Both the position numbers and the translations under genes were made by a program. From NCBI RefSeq assembly GCF_000003195.3, contig NC_012879.2, positions 34,339,505 through 34,403,504 of the forward strand: DNA of 64,000 nucleotides. Direction: 5' to 3'. Origin of the DNA: Sorghum bicolor (Eukaryota > Streptophyta > Magnoliopsida > Poales > Poaceae). This document shows positions 23,912 to 36,253 of the stretch, one piece after another; the first letter of the stretch is position 1, and every line of letters starts with the position of its first letter. The notes under the pieces are model-generated. The model was not told where the DNA came from, did not search any database, and worked only from the letters and a program-made list of their open reading frames with translations.

Positions 23912-26900
23912 TGTAACACTCTAAATTTTGCTTTTTTGGAAATAGAGGAGAAATAAGTAATTATACATTTCTTTGTGGTCATGAAACATAGGGAAAATAA
24001 TATTTTTCATTAAATTAAAATTTATCATAAGGCTTAGCAACATTGTTGTGCATACATGCTGTTGCATAAGATTTGATGTAATTGTTGCTCCTTTGTGTGT
24101 TGAGAGTAAGCAAAGTTTTTAAAATTGTGTTAAGTAGAGCGATCTTCCTTGATCGGTACATCTTTATCTACAACCAAATTCCTTATTCCTCAGCTCAAGT
24201 TTTTATTATGAGCTTCCTAAAATCTTTTCTTTGTCATCCAACTCACTCATTTCAGTTCCTCGTTCATCAAACAATATCTACAATCTTATTGGGAATTTTT
24301 CTAGCTTTTTCTAAAATTTGTTTCCACTTGTCTGTGAGCATAATCTAATTTTTAGATGCTCCAATTTACCTCATCATGAGCTCCAAATACTTTATTTGGG
24401 TTCCTCATATTCCATAATGTCTCTGAGAATTTTCGTCGAATTTTTGGAGCTTTCGGAGTATTTTTCGTGACTTAAATAATAATTCTAGATTTTTCTTGAA
24501 TTATTTTGTCCATGAAATTAATTAATTCCGAAAATAATAAATCTCTCATTTTTCTCAAGGCCCATGTCTTTATTTATTAATGGGCTTTAATAATTAATTG
24601 GGCCTATTAGTAAGGCAATGTATCTAGTGCAAACTCATCTCCCGTGCAAACTGTGCAAACTCTAATCTGGACCGTAGGATGTTGATCCAAGGGGGCGCAT
24701 GAGAGAGGTGGATGGAGGGATTTGTAAAAGTGTGATTAAGAGCGGGCGGTTAAGTGCAAAATTACCCAATCTTTCCGCGCCCCTTGGATCAACATCCTGT
24801 GGTCCAGATTAGAGTTTGCACAGTTTACACAGGAGATGAGTTTGCACTAGATCCGTTCCCTATTAGTAAAGATAAAGGGTGCAAATCAGTTAGTACCATA
24901 TCGCTAGTTGACGTGGAGGTGGGGAGTTTTTCTTCCTATATATATGTACCAACCCCTTAGACAAAGCACACCAAAGACTACCATATGGGAAGCCTCTAAT
25001 TTGAGAATTCCTAAAGTAGTAAAATAAAATTATATTTCTTCTCTACAACGTGATCGCCCTCAGTCCGGTGTCGATCCGCCCGTCGCCCTGCTTTCCATCT
25101 CCGCTTCGTACCTATCTGCGAAATCTCTATTGGTGAGTTTGTTTTCCCTGCATCAAATCGTTGCCGTAGGCATAAGTTTCATGCTCGCCGGCTAGGAGCT
25201 CGCTGCTGCCAATGGCTGGCCGCCAGGCGTGTGCTCTGCTCCAATTAGTTTACCTTGGTTTCTAAATCAAAATATGTTTTCAGTAATTACAAAATTGCCA
25301 CCAGATTTGTTTAGCTCATAAAATCTTCATTTTAACTCTGATTTGATCCATTCAAATTGCGTTATATTCGTAATCACAAGATCTACATGTTAGTCTCACT
25401 GTTTTACAAGTTTACAACATTTTATTTTCGTGATACTATTTAATTAATTATTTTATTAAAGGAAATCTTAGAAAATTCATATCTTTTTCGTTATATCTCC
25501 GATTTTCGTGATCTTTATGTCTGTGTGATCGTAGTGCAACGTAGATTCATTTTATAAACTTTTCATCTTTATTTTCTACTGTTGGTGTATTGTTCTAATT
25601 ATAGTTTTATTTGCTTTGTATGGTTGCCTCTGGATGATTGTTGTTGATGTGATGACTTAAGTTTAGACGGTGAGCTTTTACGTGGTGATCAAGAAGCAGT
25701 TTATGGAAGGTTTGGAACTAAAAGAGGGATCTGAGTTTTAAGGCAAGTATAGCATGGGATCATCCTTATTTCCTAACAACTTCAATCACACAATTCATAT
25801 GGCATGTGTCTCTTTGCTAAGGATTTCCTAGTATTGATCTTAAACCTTGTCACCTATGGTTTTGCATTGGGTAGCTTATGCTAGTGCTTCAATAAACCAT
25901 GATCTTGTAATTTGATTAATGGAATATGCAATAAACATTAAAAGAGGACTTTTTAGCAACTTTGGTAAAGAGGGCTGGAGCATTGGGCTATCCTATGGTG
26001 CTCTAGTTTCTATCCATAAGGACTTATCTGTATATGACCATCTGGGACATACAGTACAACTATGAGGGCTACATGGCTCTGGCTTTAGCTCACTATGAGA
26101 ACCTTTTCTAACTTGTTAGTGGTTACCCGTGTGGTGCAAATAGGGAATAGCAGACCGTGGATTCCTGCGGGTGAATCACATGGACTGACTAATAAAACCA
26201 AGCGGCCCTACCTTGTTAGACGAACCTTTGAAAGGTTTCATAGTGAACCTTGTCGGCCTCCCTAGGAAGGGGGTTAAGAGATTAGCTATCTCGGGCGAAA
26301 GGGTAAATCATGACTCACAGTGAAAGTGTACAACCTCTGTAGAGTGTAAAACTGATATATCAGTCGTGCTCACGGTCACGAGCGGCCTTGGACCAATACA
26401 GAATAAATGATCACTAATGGCAAATTATTAAATTTATTGTTGTTAATATGTTGCTTATGCTATTCTTTATTAACTTTACTTGATCATGAGTTTACTTTGG
26501 GACTTGACAACTTGATGCTACTCATGTGCTAAAATTGTGACAACTAAAAGCTATATGCAGTTAAACCAATGTCTAGCCTTTGAGCCTCATGAACCCTATG
26601 TTATTATTGCTGAGTACGACATGTACTTACGCTTGCCTTTACATTTTATTTGGATAAAAATCCTGGATGGGTACCAGATTGCAAGTTTGGAGAAGAGTTT
26701 AGGCTTGTGCTCAACTAGTCAGTTGTCCCTATGGATTTGGAGCTTTCGCCTGAAGAACGGAGTGTCTTTCTGCTGTTTGCTATCCAAGGTTATATATATT
26801 AAGTTCGTTATATAATAACCATTGACTATTGATATTACCCCTATTTGTGGCTTTATGTGAGATTTGACTTCCTAGGCTCACATATGGTGTGTATCTGGTT

Positions 26901-26924
26901 TTGTTCTTAAAACTGGGTGCTACA
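23912..26924 (+). repeat. 5' LTR (about 3.0 kb) of the Tekay-type element
   Basis: Starts TGTAACACTCTAAATTTTGC and ends GGGTGCTACA. TATATATAT at about 24937 is the likely TATA region. It is about 250 bp longer than the right LTR mainly because of the MITE at 24614-24860. Confidence 0.9.
24614..24860. mobile_element. Palindromic MITE inside the 5' LTR, Mutator-like
   Basis: 247 bp bounded by TATTAGTAA (24605-24613 and 24861-24869), absent from the right LTR at the same place. The ends are long inverted repeats (ATCTAGTGCAAACTCATCTC near the left, its complement near the right). The 9-bp duplication suggests a Mutator-type mobiliser. Confidence 0.88.
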
Positions 26925-26927
26925 AAG

Positions 26928-26945
26928 TGGTATCAAAGCAATGCT
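26928..26945 (+). promoter_or_regulatory. Primer binding site (initiator Met tRNA type)
   Basis: TGGTATCAAAGCAATGCT begins three bases after the 5' LTR. TGGTATCA-AGC is the usual complement of the 3' end of initiator methionine tRNA in plant LTR elements. Confidence 0.85.
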
Positions 26946-27124
26946 GACTGTAGGACGCAAGCCTAGATAGTAATGGTCGTGTTAGTCATGTCTGCTTCAT
27001 TACATTCATGCTTACTATCTCACCCTTGCTATTTGCTAAAATTCTTATGCTTCTATCATCTAATTCTATTCTAAAAGTATTGCTTCTATTCTAACTCCCT
27101 CTTGGTCTAATTCCATAGACGGTT

Positions 27125-27866
27125 CGTAACGAAAAGATTGCTCGCAACAACTCTGGAAGACCATGCTTAACTCGGGGTATCTATGGCTTAACGGAACCAG
27201 AGTATGAAGAAGCTCACCCTGTCGCATCAAGACATACTTGTTGGCGAGTACTTTACCACATCCTTTAGTGGCAAAGATTTCTTTCACCCTCGGCTTGTGC
27301 GTATACTACAAGACCACTATCCTGAACAACAAGCCAAGGTGGAATATAAGTGCACTAAGTGGACTCATCCTAAGTATGAGAGCCACTGGAGCACAAAAGC
27401 ACACATCACAAGGTGGAATGAGTTTACTGGTTCACGCGTGGTGGAATCCATTCATTCGTCTCTCAGTGACCGTTTCAGTAAGCATGCTAGCATATCTAAT
27501 GCTGCCCATCAAGCTCTTCTAGCATATCATGGAAAGCTCTACGAAGAGAGGAAGAATGACAAACAAAAGTATCTTCCTCGTCGTCCACCAGGTACTTTGT
27601 AATGTGTGATGGCTGACCCCTACATGGAGCAGAATGAACAACTAAAGGAGACGGCTTTGACTATCCAAGTCACGCATCAAAAGCTAGAAGACAGTCAACT
27701 GGCAGAAGTAAGGCAACACTATGAGGAAGCCCTTGATGAGATTGATGAGTGGAGAAGCCGTGGTGGATTACCTAAGATCAATGAGGTGGAGGACATACCT
27801 CGCTCAACTCCACGCAAGAGATGCTACCCTGGATGCCGCTGCAGTCACACCGTGTTTAAGAAGTAG
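27125..27866 (+). pseudogene. Element-encoded protein of unknown function, broken
   Basis: Reading from the 5' side, EPEYEEAHPVASRH leads after a frameshift near 27225 into DILVGEYFTTSFSGKDFFHP, LVRILQDHYPEQQAKVEYKC, KWTHPKYESHW, THITRW-like and SGSRVVESIHSSLSDRF-like segments, then YLPRRPPGTL. A TAA at 27600-27602 interrupts the frame, which continues VMADPYMEQNEQLKETALTI, a helical acidic tail, and KTP-free basic end to 27866. It lies where gag would be expected, but I see no CCHC knuckle and do not recognise the domain. It may be an accessory or captured gene of this lineage. Confidence 0.6.
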
Positions 27867-30447
27867 GAAGTCCCCCTTTGTAATAAACGGTAGTAGTAAA
27901 AGTTGAGTCTAGTCAATATGTGTGCTTTTGAACCTTTAATGTTTGGTTGGTTTGTCTTAGTGCTTATGTTTGAGTTGGATTTTTGTAATGAGTGCAATGA
28001 TCTTGTGGGTTTCTCCACAATTTCATTTAGTTTACAGGCTTAAGGTATAAGGATTAATGAAATAAATAGTTGGGTTTTAGATACTCTTGTCTCTCTGTCC
28101 TTGTCTTTTGGGAGCAACTTATCTTCTTCAGTTCAAATCCCTATTCTCAGAGGACCATAAAATCATGTGAAAATTCTGGGTGATAGTAGACTTCAAGATC
28201 CTTCTCTGACCGCAAGAATCAACCCCATAGCTTTTGTGGTTCGGGAATTACGAAAATCACAAGATGGTACATTTGAGCTGTCAGGAATCAGGACTAGTTT
28301 TAGTTGCCTACCGATTTAGACAAATATAACTCCGGCATTTGGAAAAGGGTTCTATAATAAAGTTATAAATAATTTGATAAGCTTTCCAACGATGCAAACT
28401 GCAACTTTATCGGATTAACAGAAATTGAGTTATGACATCTACAAGTTGCTGTTGCTGCACAGTTCAAAATCTGGATAGTTCTAGTTAATTCCTACTTTTC
28501 AGCCAATTTAACGTCAGAATCTGGAAAAGTGGAATATACAGAAGTTGTGGAGGACTTCATAAGATTTTCAACCATGTAAGACTCATCCCCATATGATCTA
28601 AGTAGCTCGAGATATGGCTTCTGTAAATTGTTCTATCGATGCTGAGACATTGTCGGGATGGATATCATGTTGGGCTGTTTTACCTAGGTTTAAATGCAGA
28701 AACTAAGGAAGCCTTCTATATGAAAGTTGTAGGGAATTTGATAACGTTTCTAGTGGTATAAGCTAAGACCCTATTGGATTAATAGAAAAGGAGTTATGAC
28801 TATTTTGCCGCGCTGGTGTTCCCGTGTTGTGAGGAATTTCAGATTTTTTGTGCATCTCAGTGCACATGAGTTTCTCTTCGGTATTAGGAGATCTGATGAT
28901 AAGAAACCAACTTGAAGGATGGACTAAACTACCCATTTAAGCCCCTAGTTTACCTTTTCTAAGGGGGTAGTCTTATCAAAGGAGTTATAGGGAGAGGTAT
29001 TGGTTAATTTTGGATCGATAAGGACCTCAAGTGGTTGGTAAATTTGGTTTTTGATACAAGAAATTGTTCCATTGAAGTGTGCTAATATGGATGGAGACAT
29101 AGGTCATTACTGGTACTCAAAGCTTACAAATGGTGCTTGTGAGAATTAGGTGACACCAAAGTCTACAGAGTTATACATGGGATGTGAGAGCGAAGCACTT
29201 CAACTAAGATAGAGGTAACAATAGTTGGAACTTAGTGATGAAACCAACTCCGGATCATGAGACTTGGCACAGTGAATTTAAAAGACTATATGATGTGAAT
29301 ATGAGAGCTAGTCCATACTGTCCCCCGACCTATCTCATTTTAAGGGGGGTAGTACCTTGATATGATAGGTTAATGCCCTTTCAAGTCACCATGAAGTAAG
29401 AAGTGTATCTGGAGATATCCCATGATTATAATCATCTATCCTGGCTCAAGTTAGTGAAATTGGTCACTTCACAACTTAGGAAGTGGATAAGCTACATCTA
29501 CTGTTGATTCTACATAGACTCAAAGACTTCATTACTAAATGGAGCATGACCAGTATGTTCTAGTTGATGGAAGTTCTCATCTAGGAGATGTCATCTTTAA
29601 TTATGGACTTAAGAAAGTTAAAGATGCAAGAGTTGGAAACCACCAAAGGAAAGTGAATGAGACTTAGAGTTTTATAGATATGTCAAGAGGCTATCATAGG
29701 TTTGCTGGGGCCAATGTGATCTTGACATATGAGTGAATAAGAGATTGACTTGGAATGATAAGATTCTATCAGTGGTTCACTGAAGGTGTTATAAAGATCC
29801 ACATATAGGGTTCTTCTATTCCATCAAGACCTTAGATGTGCTCCATACAAGAAAAGTAGTGGCTTGTGCATAAGTCAACTAAGTGGGTTGGATTAACTGC
29901 CGTGTGATGTGGAGGTATCCATAGTGGAGCATGGAGACACTGCCTTCTTGGGTCTAAGGAGTGATATCTGTGTAGAACGTAAGAATCTAAAGGGCATCTT
30001 TAGGAAGTTGGTTTTGAGCTAGTCACATTGTCGATGGATTTGAGTGAATCAAGAGTTATGGCTGGAAAAAAATGCTGTCACTTGAAGGAGAAAAAGCCTT
30101 TGCGAATGCTCAGAGCATAAAGAGTGTGCTAGAGGAGTTCAAATGACACTGAAATTTGAAGGGTTGAGTGCTGAATTGGGCGATGTCACTAGTACTGCCA
30201 AATGAGCTCTACTAATTACTCGTTTGGGAACCACAGGAACTAAAAAGATTACTTAGAAGATAGGTGGTGAGCTTGTGTATTGCAGTATGGTACAAAGAGG
30301 TTCCTGTATGCGAAGTTTTCTTAGAACAATAGTTAGTAGAAGAGCCTTCAGTGGGGGCCTTTTGAAAGCTTGTATGGATGTAAGTGTAGAACCCTGTTGA
30401 TTTGAAATCAAACGGGAGAACACAAGTGTTTGGGCTAGAAGTTCTAA
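27867..30447 (+). other. Internal region without recognisable coding capacity
   Basis: Homologous in part to the internal region of the minus-strand element at 41116-42680 (for example AATGAGTGCAATGATCTTGTGG here and its complement there), so it is a shared family component. From about 28285 to 28830 it holds diverged repeats of 100-150 bp that each contain GAAAGTTGTAG-, GATAAGCTTTCCA- and GAGTTATGAC-like blocks. No pol motif can be read. Confidence 0.6.
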
Positions 30448-30969
30448 GTGATGCAGAACAACAATTGAGAGTGATCAAAGATAATCTGAGGGTGGCACAG
30501 TCTCGATAGAAGAGTTATGCTGACACCTGAGAAGAGGAATAGTTTTGAAGTGGGAAACTATGTGTTTTTGGAAGTGAAACATATGAGAAGTGAGTGGAGG
30601 TTTAATATGAAAGGAAAGTTAGCACCAAGGTATGTCGGGCCTTTCAAGATGTAAGAAATATGGAATGAAGTGGCTTACCAAATAGAGCTACGTGAAAGTT
30701 TAGGAGGAGAGTATGATGTCTTCCATGTGTCTCAACATAAAAAGTACTTGCATGTGCCATAAGAGCAGATGTCATTAGAAGAATTGACTGTTAAATTGGA
30801 TCCCACTTACAAAGAGTACCTAGTAAGAATTTTGGAAACAACAGAAAGGGTTACCAGGAGTTGCATTATCAGGATGTGCAAAGTTCAGTGGAACCGGTAC
30901 ACCGTAGTGGAGACTATTTGGAAAAGAGAAGAATATTCAATGTTAAGAGTATCCACATCTTTTTGGTAA
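30448..30969 (+). pseudogene. Gypsy integrase C-terminus with chromodomain, decayed
   Basis: The frame reads LRVIKDNLRVAQSR, KSYADT, FEVGNYVFLEVKHMRSEWRF, KGKLAPRYVGPFKM, EVAYQIELRESLGG and VFHVSQHKKYLHVP. This is the GPF/Y module that ends chromovirus integrases. Then comes RILETTERVTRS, MCKVQWNRYTVVETIWKREE, a recognisable chromodomain that normally steers integration to modified histones. Stops replace conserved positions (for example near 30489 and 30647). This fragment places the element among Tekay/Del chromoviruses. Confidence 0.85.
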
Positions 30970-31000
30970 CCATCTTCTGAATCTCGAGCATGAGATTCAT

Positions 31001-31017
31001 CTTAAGGGGTGTAGAAT
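31001..31017 (+). promoter_or_regulatory. Polypurine tract region
   Basis: CTTAAGGGGTGTAGAAT directly precedes the 3' LTR, a form typical of Tekay-group elements. Confidence 0.75.
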
Positions 31018-33779
31018 TGTAACACTCTAAATTTTGCTTTTTAGGAAATAGAGGAGAAATAAGTAATTATACATTTCTTTGTGCTCATGAAACATAGGGA
31101 AAATAATATTTTTCATTAAATTAAAATTTATCATAAGGCTTAGCAACATTGTTGTGCATACATGTTGTTGCATAAGATTTGATGTAATTGTTGCTCCTTT
31201 GTGTGTTGAGAGTAAGCAAAGTTTTTAAAATTGCGTTAAGTAGAACGATCTTCCATGGTCGGTACATCTTTATCTTTATCTACAACCAAATTCCTTATTC
31301 CTCAGCTCAAGTTTTTATTAGAAGCTTCCTAAAATCTTTTCTTTGTCATCCAACTCACTCATTTCAGTTCCCCGTTCATCAAACAATATCTACAATCTTA
31401 TTGGGAATTTTTCTAGCTTTTTTCTGAAATTTGTTTCCACTTATCTGTGAGCATAATCTAATTTTTAGATGCTCCAATTTATCTCATCATGAGCTCCAAA
31501 TACTTTATTTGGGTTCCTTATATTCCATAATGTCTCTGAGAATTTTCCTCGATTTTTTGTGCTTTCGGAGTATTTTTCGTGGCTTAAATAATAATTCTAG
31601 ATTTTTCTTGAATTATTTTATCCATGAAACTAATTAATTTCAAAAATAATAAATCTCTCATTTTTCTCAACGCTCAAGGCCCATGTCTTTATTTATTAAT
31701 GGGCTTTAATAATTAATTAGGCCTATTAGTAAAGATAAAGGGTGCAAATCAATTAGTACCATATCGCTAGTTGACGTGGAGGTGGGGAATTTTTCTTCCT
31801 ATATATATGTACCAACTCCTTAGTCAAAGCACACCAAAGACTATCATATGGGAAGCCTCTAATTTGAGAATTCCTAAAGTAGTAAAATAAAATTATATTT
31901 TCTACTCTACAACGTGATCGCCCTCCGTCCGGTGTCGATCCGCCCGTCGCCCTGCTTTCCATCTCCGCTTCGTACCTATCTACGAAATCTCTATTGGTGA
32001 GTTTGTTTTTCCCGCATCAAATCGTGGCTGTAGGCATAAGTTTCATGCTCGCCGGCTAGGAGCTCGCTGCTGCCAATGGCTGGCCGCTAGGCGTGTGCTC
32101 TGCTCCAATTAGTTTACCTTGCTTTCTAAATCAAAATACGTTTTCAGTAATTACAAAATTGCCACCAGATTTGTTTAGCTCATAAAATCTTCATTTTAAC
32201 ACCAATTTGATCCATTCAAATTGTGTTAGATTCGTAATCACAAGATCTACATGTTAGTCTCACTTTTTTACAAGTTTACAACTTTTTATTTTCGTGATCC
32301 TATTTAATTAATTATTTTATTAAAGAAATCTTAGAAAATTCATATCTTTTTTGTTAAATCTCCGATTTTCGTGATCTTTATGTCTATGTGATCGTAGTGC
32401 AACGTAGATTCATTTTATAAATTTTTCATCTTTATTTACTACTGTTGGTGTATTGTTCTAATTATAGGTTTGTTTGCTTTGTATGATTGCCTCTAGATGA
32501 TTGTTGTTGATGTGATGACTGAGTTTAGACGGTGAGCTTTTACGTGGTGATCAAGAAGCAGTTTATGGAAGGTTTGGAACTAAAAGAAGGATCTGATTTT
32601 GAAGGCAAGTATAGCATAGGATCATCCTTGTCTCCTAACAACTTAAATCACACAATTCATATTGCATGTGTCTCTTTGCTAAGGATTTCCTAGTATTGAT
32701 CTTAAACCTTGTCACCTATAGTTTTGCATTGGGTAGCTTATGCTAGTGCTCCAATAAACCATGATCTTGTAATTTGATTAATGGAATATGCAATAAACAT
32801 TAAAAGATGACTTTTTAGCAACTTTGGTAAAGAGAGCTGGAGCATTGGGCTATCCTATGGCGCTCTAGTTTCTCTCCTTAAGGACTTATCTGTATATGAC
32901 CATCGGGACATACAGTACAACCGTGAGGGCTACATGGATCCTGCTTTAGCTCAGTATGATAACCTTTTCTAACTTTTTAGTGGTTACCCGTGTGGAGCAA
33001 ATGGGGAATAGTAGACCGTGGATTCCTGCGGGTGAATCACATGGACTGACTAATGAAACCAAGCGGCCCTAACTTGTTAGTCGAACCTTTGAAAGGTTTC
33101 ATAGTGAACCCTACCGTCCTCGCTAGGAAGGGGGTTAAGAGATTAGCTACCTCGGGCGAAAGGGTAAATCATGACTTACAGTGAAAGTGTACAACCTCTG
33201 TAGAGTGTAAACCTGATATATCAGCCGTGCTCACGGTCACGAGCGGCCTTGGACCAATACAGAATAAATGATCACTAATGGCAAATTATTAAAGTTATTA
33301 TTGTTAATATGTTGCTTATGCTATTCTTTATTCACTCTACTTGATCATGAGTTTACTTCGGGACTCCACCACTTGATGCTACTCATGTGCTAAAATTGTG
33401 ACAACTAAAAGCTACATGCAATTAAACCAGTGTTTAGCCTTTGAGCCTCATGAACCTATGTTATTCTTGCTGAGTATGAGATGTACTTACGCTTGCCTTT
33501 ACATTTTATTTGCATAAAAATCTCGGATGGGTACCAGATTGCAAGTTTGGAGAAGAGTTTAGGCTTGTGCTCAACCAGTCAGTTGTCCCTGTGGATTTGG
33601 AGCGTTCACCTGAAGAACGGAGTGTCTTTCTGCTGTTTGTTATCCAAGGTTATATCTTTTATATTAAGTTCGTTATATAATAAGCATTGACTACCCTATT
33701 TGTGGCTATTTGTGAGATTTGACTTCCTGGGCTCACATATGGTGTGTATCTGGTTTTGTTCCTAAAACCGGGTGCTACA
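31018..33779 (+). repeat. 3' LTR (about 2.76 kb) of the Tekay-type element
   Basis: Same start and end as the left LTR, with many point differences and small indels, and without the MITE found in the left copy. The divergence is plainly larger than between the Athila-like LTRs at 42686 and 50778. Confidence 0.9.
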
Positions 33780-33784
33780 AAAAT

Positions 33785-34213
33785 TAGTAAGTAAAAATAA
33801 ATTCTCCAACATAGTTAGCAAACCCTAGCCGCTCCGGCGTCACCCACTGTTGCGATAGATGAACACCCGAGAAAATCCCCAATGTGGCAACCAAATCCCA
33901 ATGCACCCTGTGGCCGAGGCAGTCGGCCATACACGGTGCCCTAGCGCCGCGTCCGCTTGCTGGCCCAGCCACAAAGCCCGCGTGCCCACCCAATAAAGCG
34001 CAGGGAGAAGAAGACAGACCGTGCCCACCCAAACAAGCGCAGGGGAGAAGAACATAGAGCCCTTGCACCCGGTACGTACGCGACGCGGAATGAAAAAGCT
34101 GCCGGGCTGGGCCGGGGCATGGAAGCTGGAAGGGGTACCTAAGCTCGATGTGGCGCGGAGATGGAGCTGGCGGAGGGTTGAGGCCGGCCGCCGGCGAGAC
34201 GACGGAGGCACCC
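33785..34213. other. GC-rich flank, no gene called
   Basis: Overlapping ORFs on both strands are compositional. It continues the pre-insertion sequence from 23906. Confidence 0.4.
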
Positions 34214-34643
34214 GCAGCAGCTGCGCGCGAGGTAGTGCGCGGCCGATCGATCGATTGGGGTAATCGGGGTTTTGCCGCAGTGACGACAGGAGGCAGTGAG
34301 CAGCGAGGTAGGCAGTAGGCACGCGTGTCGCGTAAGCAGTGGGCTAATGGGTGCATAAGAAGTAGGCTAATGGGTGTACAGTAAATGTCATTTTTGCCCT
34401 TTGTGTTGGTTGCTCTTTGGTACGGTACCGCACCCGCAACGGGGGAAGGCGGGCAGCAGCTGCGGCGAGGCAGCGCACGGCCGATCGATCGATTGGGGTA
34501 ATCGGGGTTTTGCCGCAGTGACGACAGGAGGCAGTGAGTAGTGAGGTAGGCAGTAGGCACGCGTGTCGCGTAATCAGTGGGCTAATGGGTGTACAGTAAA
34601 TGTCATTTTTACCCTTTGTTAGTTGCTTTTTGGTACAGTACCG
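34214..34643. repeat. Tandem duplication, period about 239 bp
   Basis: Units start GCAGCAGCTGCG at 34214 and 34453 and share GGCCGATCGATCGATTGGGG, TTTTGCCGCAGTGACGACAG and GGCTAATGGGTGTACAG. The left unit has a small extra repeat of GTAGGCTAATGGGTG. The long minus-strand ORF (33784-34560) crosses both units and repeats itself, so it is not taken as a gene. Confidence 0.85.
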
Positions 34644-34716
34644 TGATCATCAGCGGTGGGATACATATTTTTTATAGCATAGTGTACGTACGTTGTTATA
34701 GTTTTATTTAGATACA

Positions 34717-34894
34717 GGGCCTGTTTTTGGTTCCCCATGCTAAAGTTTAGCTAACTAAAATTATTTTAGCTATTTTTGGGTGACTAATGAAACTAAATTA
34801 TGTTAACTCTTTATAGTCAATGTGTTTGGAACTTTAGCTACTAAAATGACTAAAGTTTAGCTAGCTATAATTTTGCAAGAGAAACCAAAGGCCA
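34717..34894. mobile_element. MITE with GGGCCTGTTT termini, hAT-like
   Basis: The left end GGGCCTGTTTTTGGTTCC and the right end (complement of GGCCTTTGGTTTCTC) are imperfect inverted repeats, with internal inverted AAAGTTTAGCTAACTA motifs. A clean target duplication is not visible. Confidence 0.6.
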
Positions 34895-34899
34895 TACTT

Positions 34900-35130
34900 A
34901 AGCCTTGTTTGCAAAATATGAATAGTAGCGTTTTTGTTTGTATTTGATAAATATTATCCAATTATGGACTAACTAGACTCAAAAGATTTATCTCGCAAAT
35001 TATAGATAAACTGTGTAATGAGTTATTTCTTTTATCTATATTTAGTGCTCCATGCATGTGCCGTAAAATTCGATGTGATGGAGAATGTGAAAAATTTTGC
35101 AAAATATTTTTGGGAACTAAACAACGCCTT
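34900..35130. mobile_element. MITE, GGCCTTGTTTAGTTC family (degenerate)
   Basis: The right end GGAACTAAACAACGCC and internal motifs (GGACTAACTAGACTCAAAAG, TATATTTAGTGCTCCATGC) match the copy at 36254-36478. The left end is degraded. Confidence 0.75.
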
Positions 35131-36253
35131 AATAGAAACAACTATTTTAAACAAAATAACAATATATTTTTCTTAGTTTATAGTCTCAGATAATTACATA
35201 TGATAATTAATATAATCATGACTAAGAAAAAGAACAATAAAGACATGTCTCATATATTTATACTATAAATAAGTTCTTAATTGCTTAGTAGATCTCAAAG
35301 CTCTTCAGGGATAATGTTTGCACTTTCATTTTGATTACTTTGTAGAATGTCCACCAAGCATTCCGTCCTCAGCAAACGTCCACTCTGTGAATGCCAGATA
35401 GTAAGTTAACTTATTAATTTGCTATACACTATACAAAATTTACATAGAGGATACATAGTTTATATGCTTACAGGGTGGATAGACAATCTTTTTCCATCCT
35501 ACTATTTTAATTAACTACATACAAAGAAGCGTGGCATTTCCCTGGAGAAGAGCAAGTGTTTATTTGTGTTAGCTAAATGACATAGAATAATATTACTATA
35601 TAATTTAACTAATAATTGAGAACATAAATTAAGAAGATATTACTACTACATATTATTTGGCCAAGTAAAACATTTGTATCATGGTGTCTAATTTAACCCA
35701 TTCCAATGCACAAACAAAGAAGATATTGCTCCATTATTACCTTAATCAAGTTAGGGGAATGAGAGATTAGAGTTAATATTGTCCCTTAATTTTGGGAGAT
35801 AGATCTTCCTTGGTGGAATTTTTCGTATGTACTTAGTGTAGCTTATAACTGTAGTAGTAGTTTATAGGGTGCATTTAGTTAAGTTCATAACTGATAGATT
35901 ATATAGTAGTGGAGATTTGTGGTAAATCTCAGTAACTACACCTGTGCTTTTTTACCTTATACAAATTATAACTGAGGCTTGATCCATATGATTTCGTGCT
36001 AAATTATGTTTTTATGATTTTTTGTATACATATATGATGGCAATCCAACTTGAATACCTCTCATCCAATTTGGTATATGTTGTTGACAACAACGATCCCA
36101 TGTGGTCAGGATGTTCGAAAACGAAAAATCAAGTTCTTAGTTTTCTAGGAAGAGAAGAACTGAACTTGGACAATGGATTGGAATTGGGCGGAAATGGTGA
36201 TATTTAATAGTAAAAAACCCCTCTCCAATCATAAATACATACATGTCACTTTG
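35131..36253. other. No gene seen
   Basis: AT-rich sequence with no terminal repeats or coding exon that I can support. Confidence 0.45.

Larger units (their letters stand above)
23912..33779 (+). mobile_element. Tekay/Del-type Ty3/gypsy element, complete but decayed
   Basis: 9868 bp between AAAAT duplications (23907-23911 and 33780-33784). It has LTRs of about 3 kb, a PBS matching initiator-Met tRNA, a polypurine tract and a short internal region of about 4.1 kb. Only an unknown ORF near the 5' side and an integrase C-terminus with chromodomain near the 3' side are recognisable; gag, protease, RT and RNase H are not. It may be a non-autonomous derivative or simply decayed. The chromodomain and the LTR termini (TGTAACAC...GCTACA) point to chromoviruses of the Tekay/Del group. 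Confidence 0.9.

Noticed and set aside
33784..34560. 258-codon minus-strand ORF
   Set aside because: Low-complexity product that repeats itself because of the 239-bp duplication, and it begins next to a retrotransposon target site. No recognisable domain.
36022..36207. Small plus-strand ORF near a MITE
   Set aside because: Short, with no homologue recognised and no supporting promoter or splice context.
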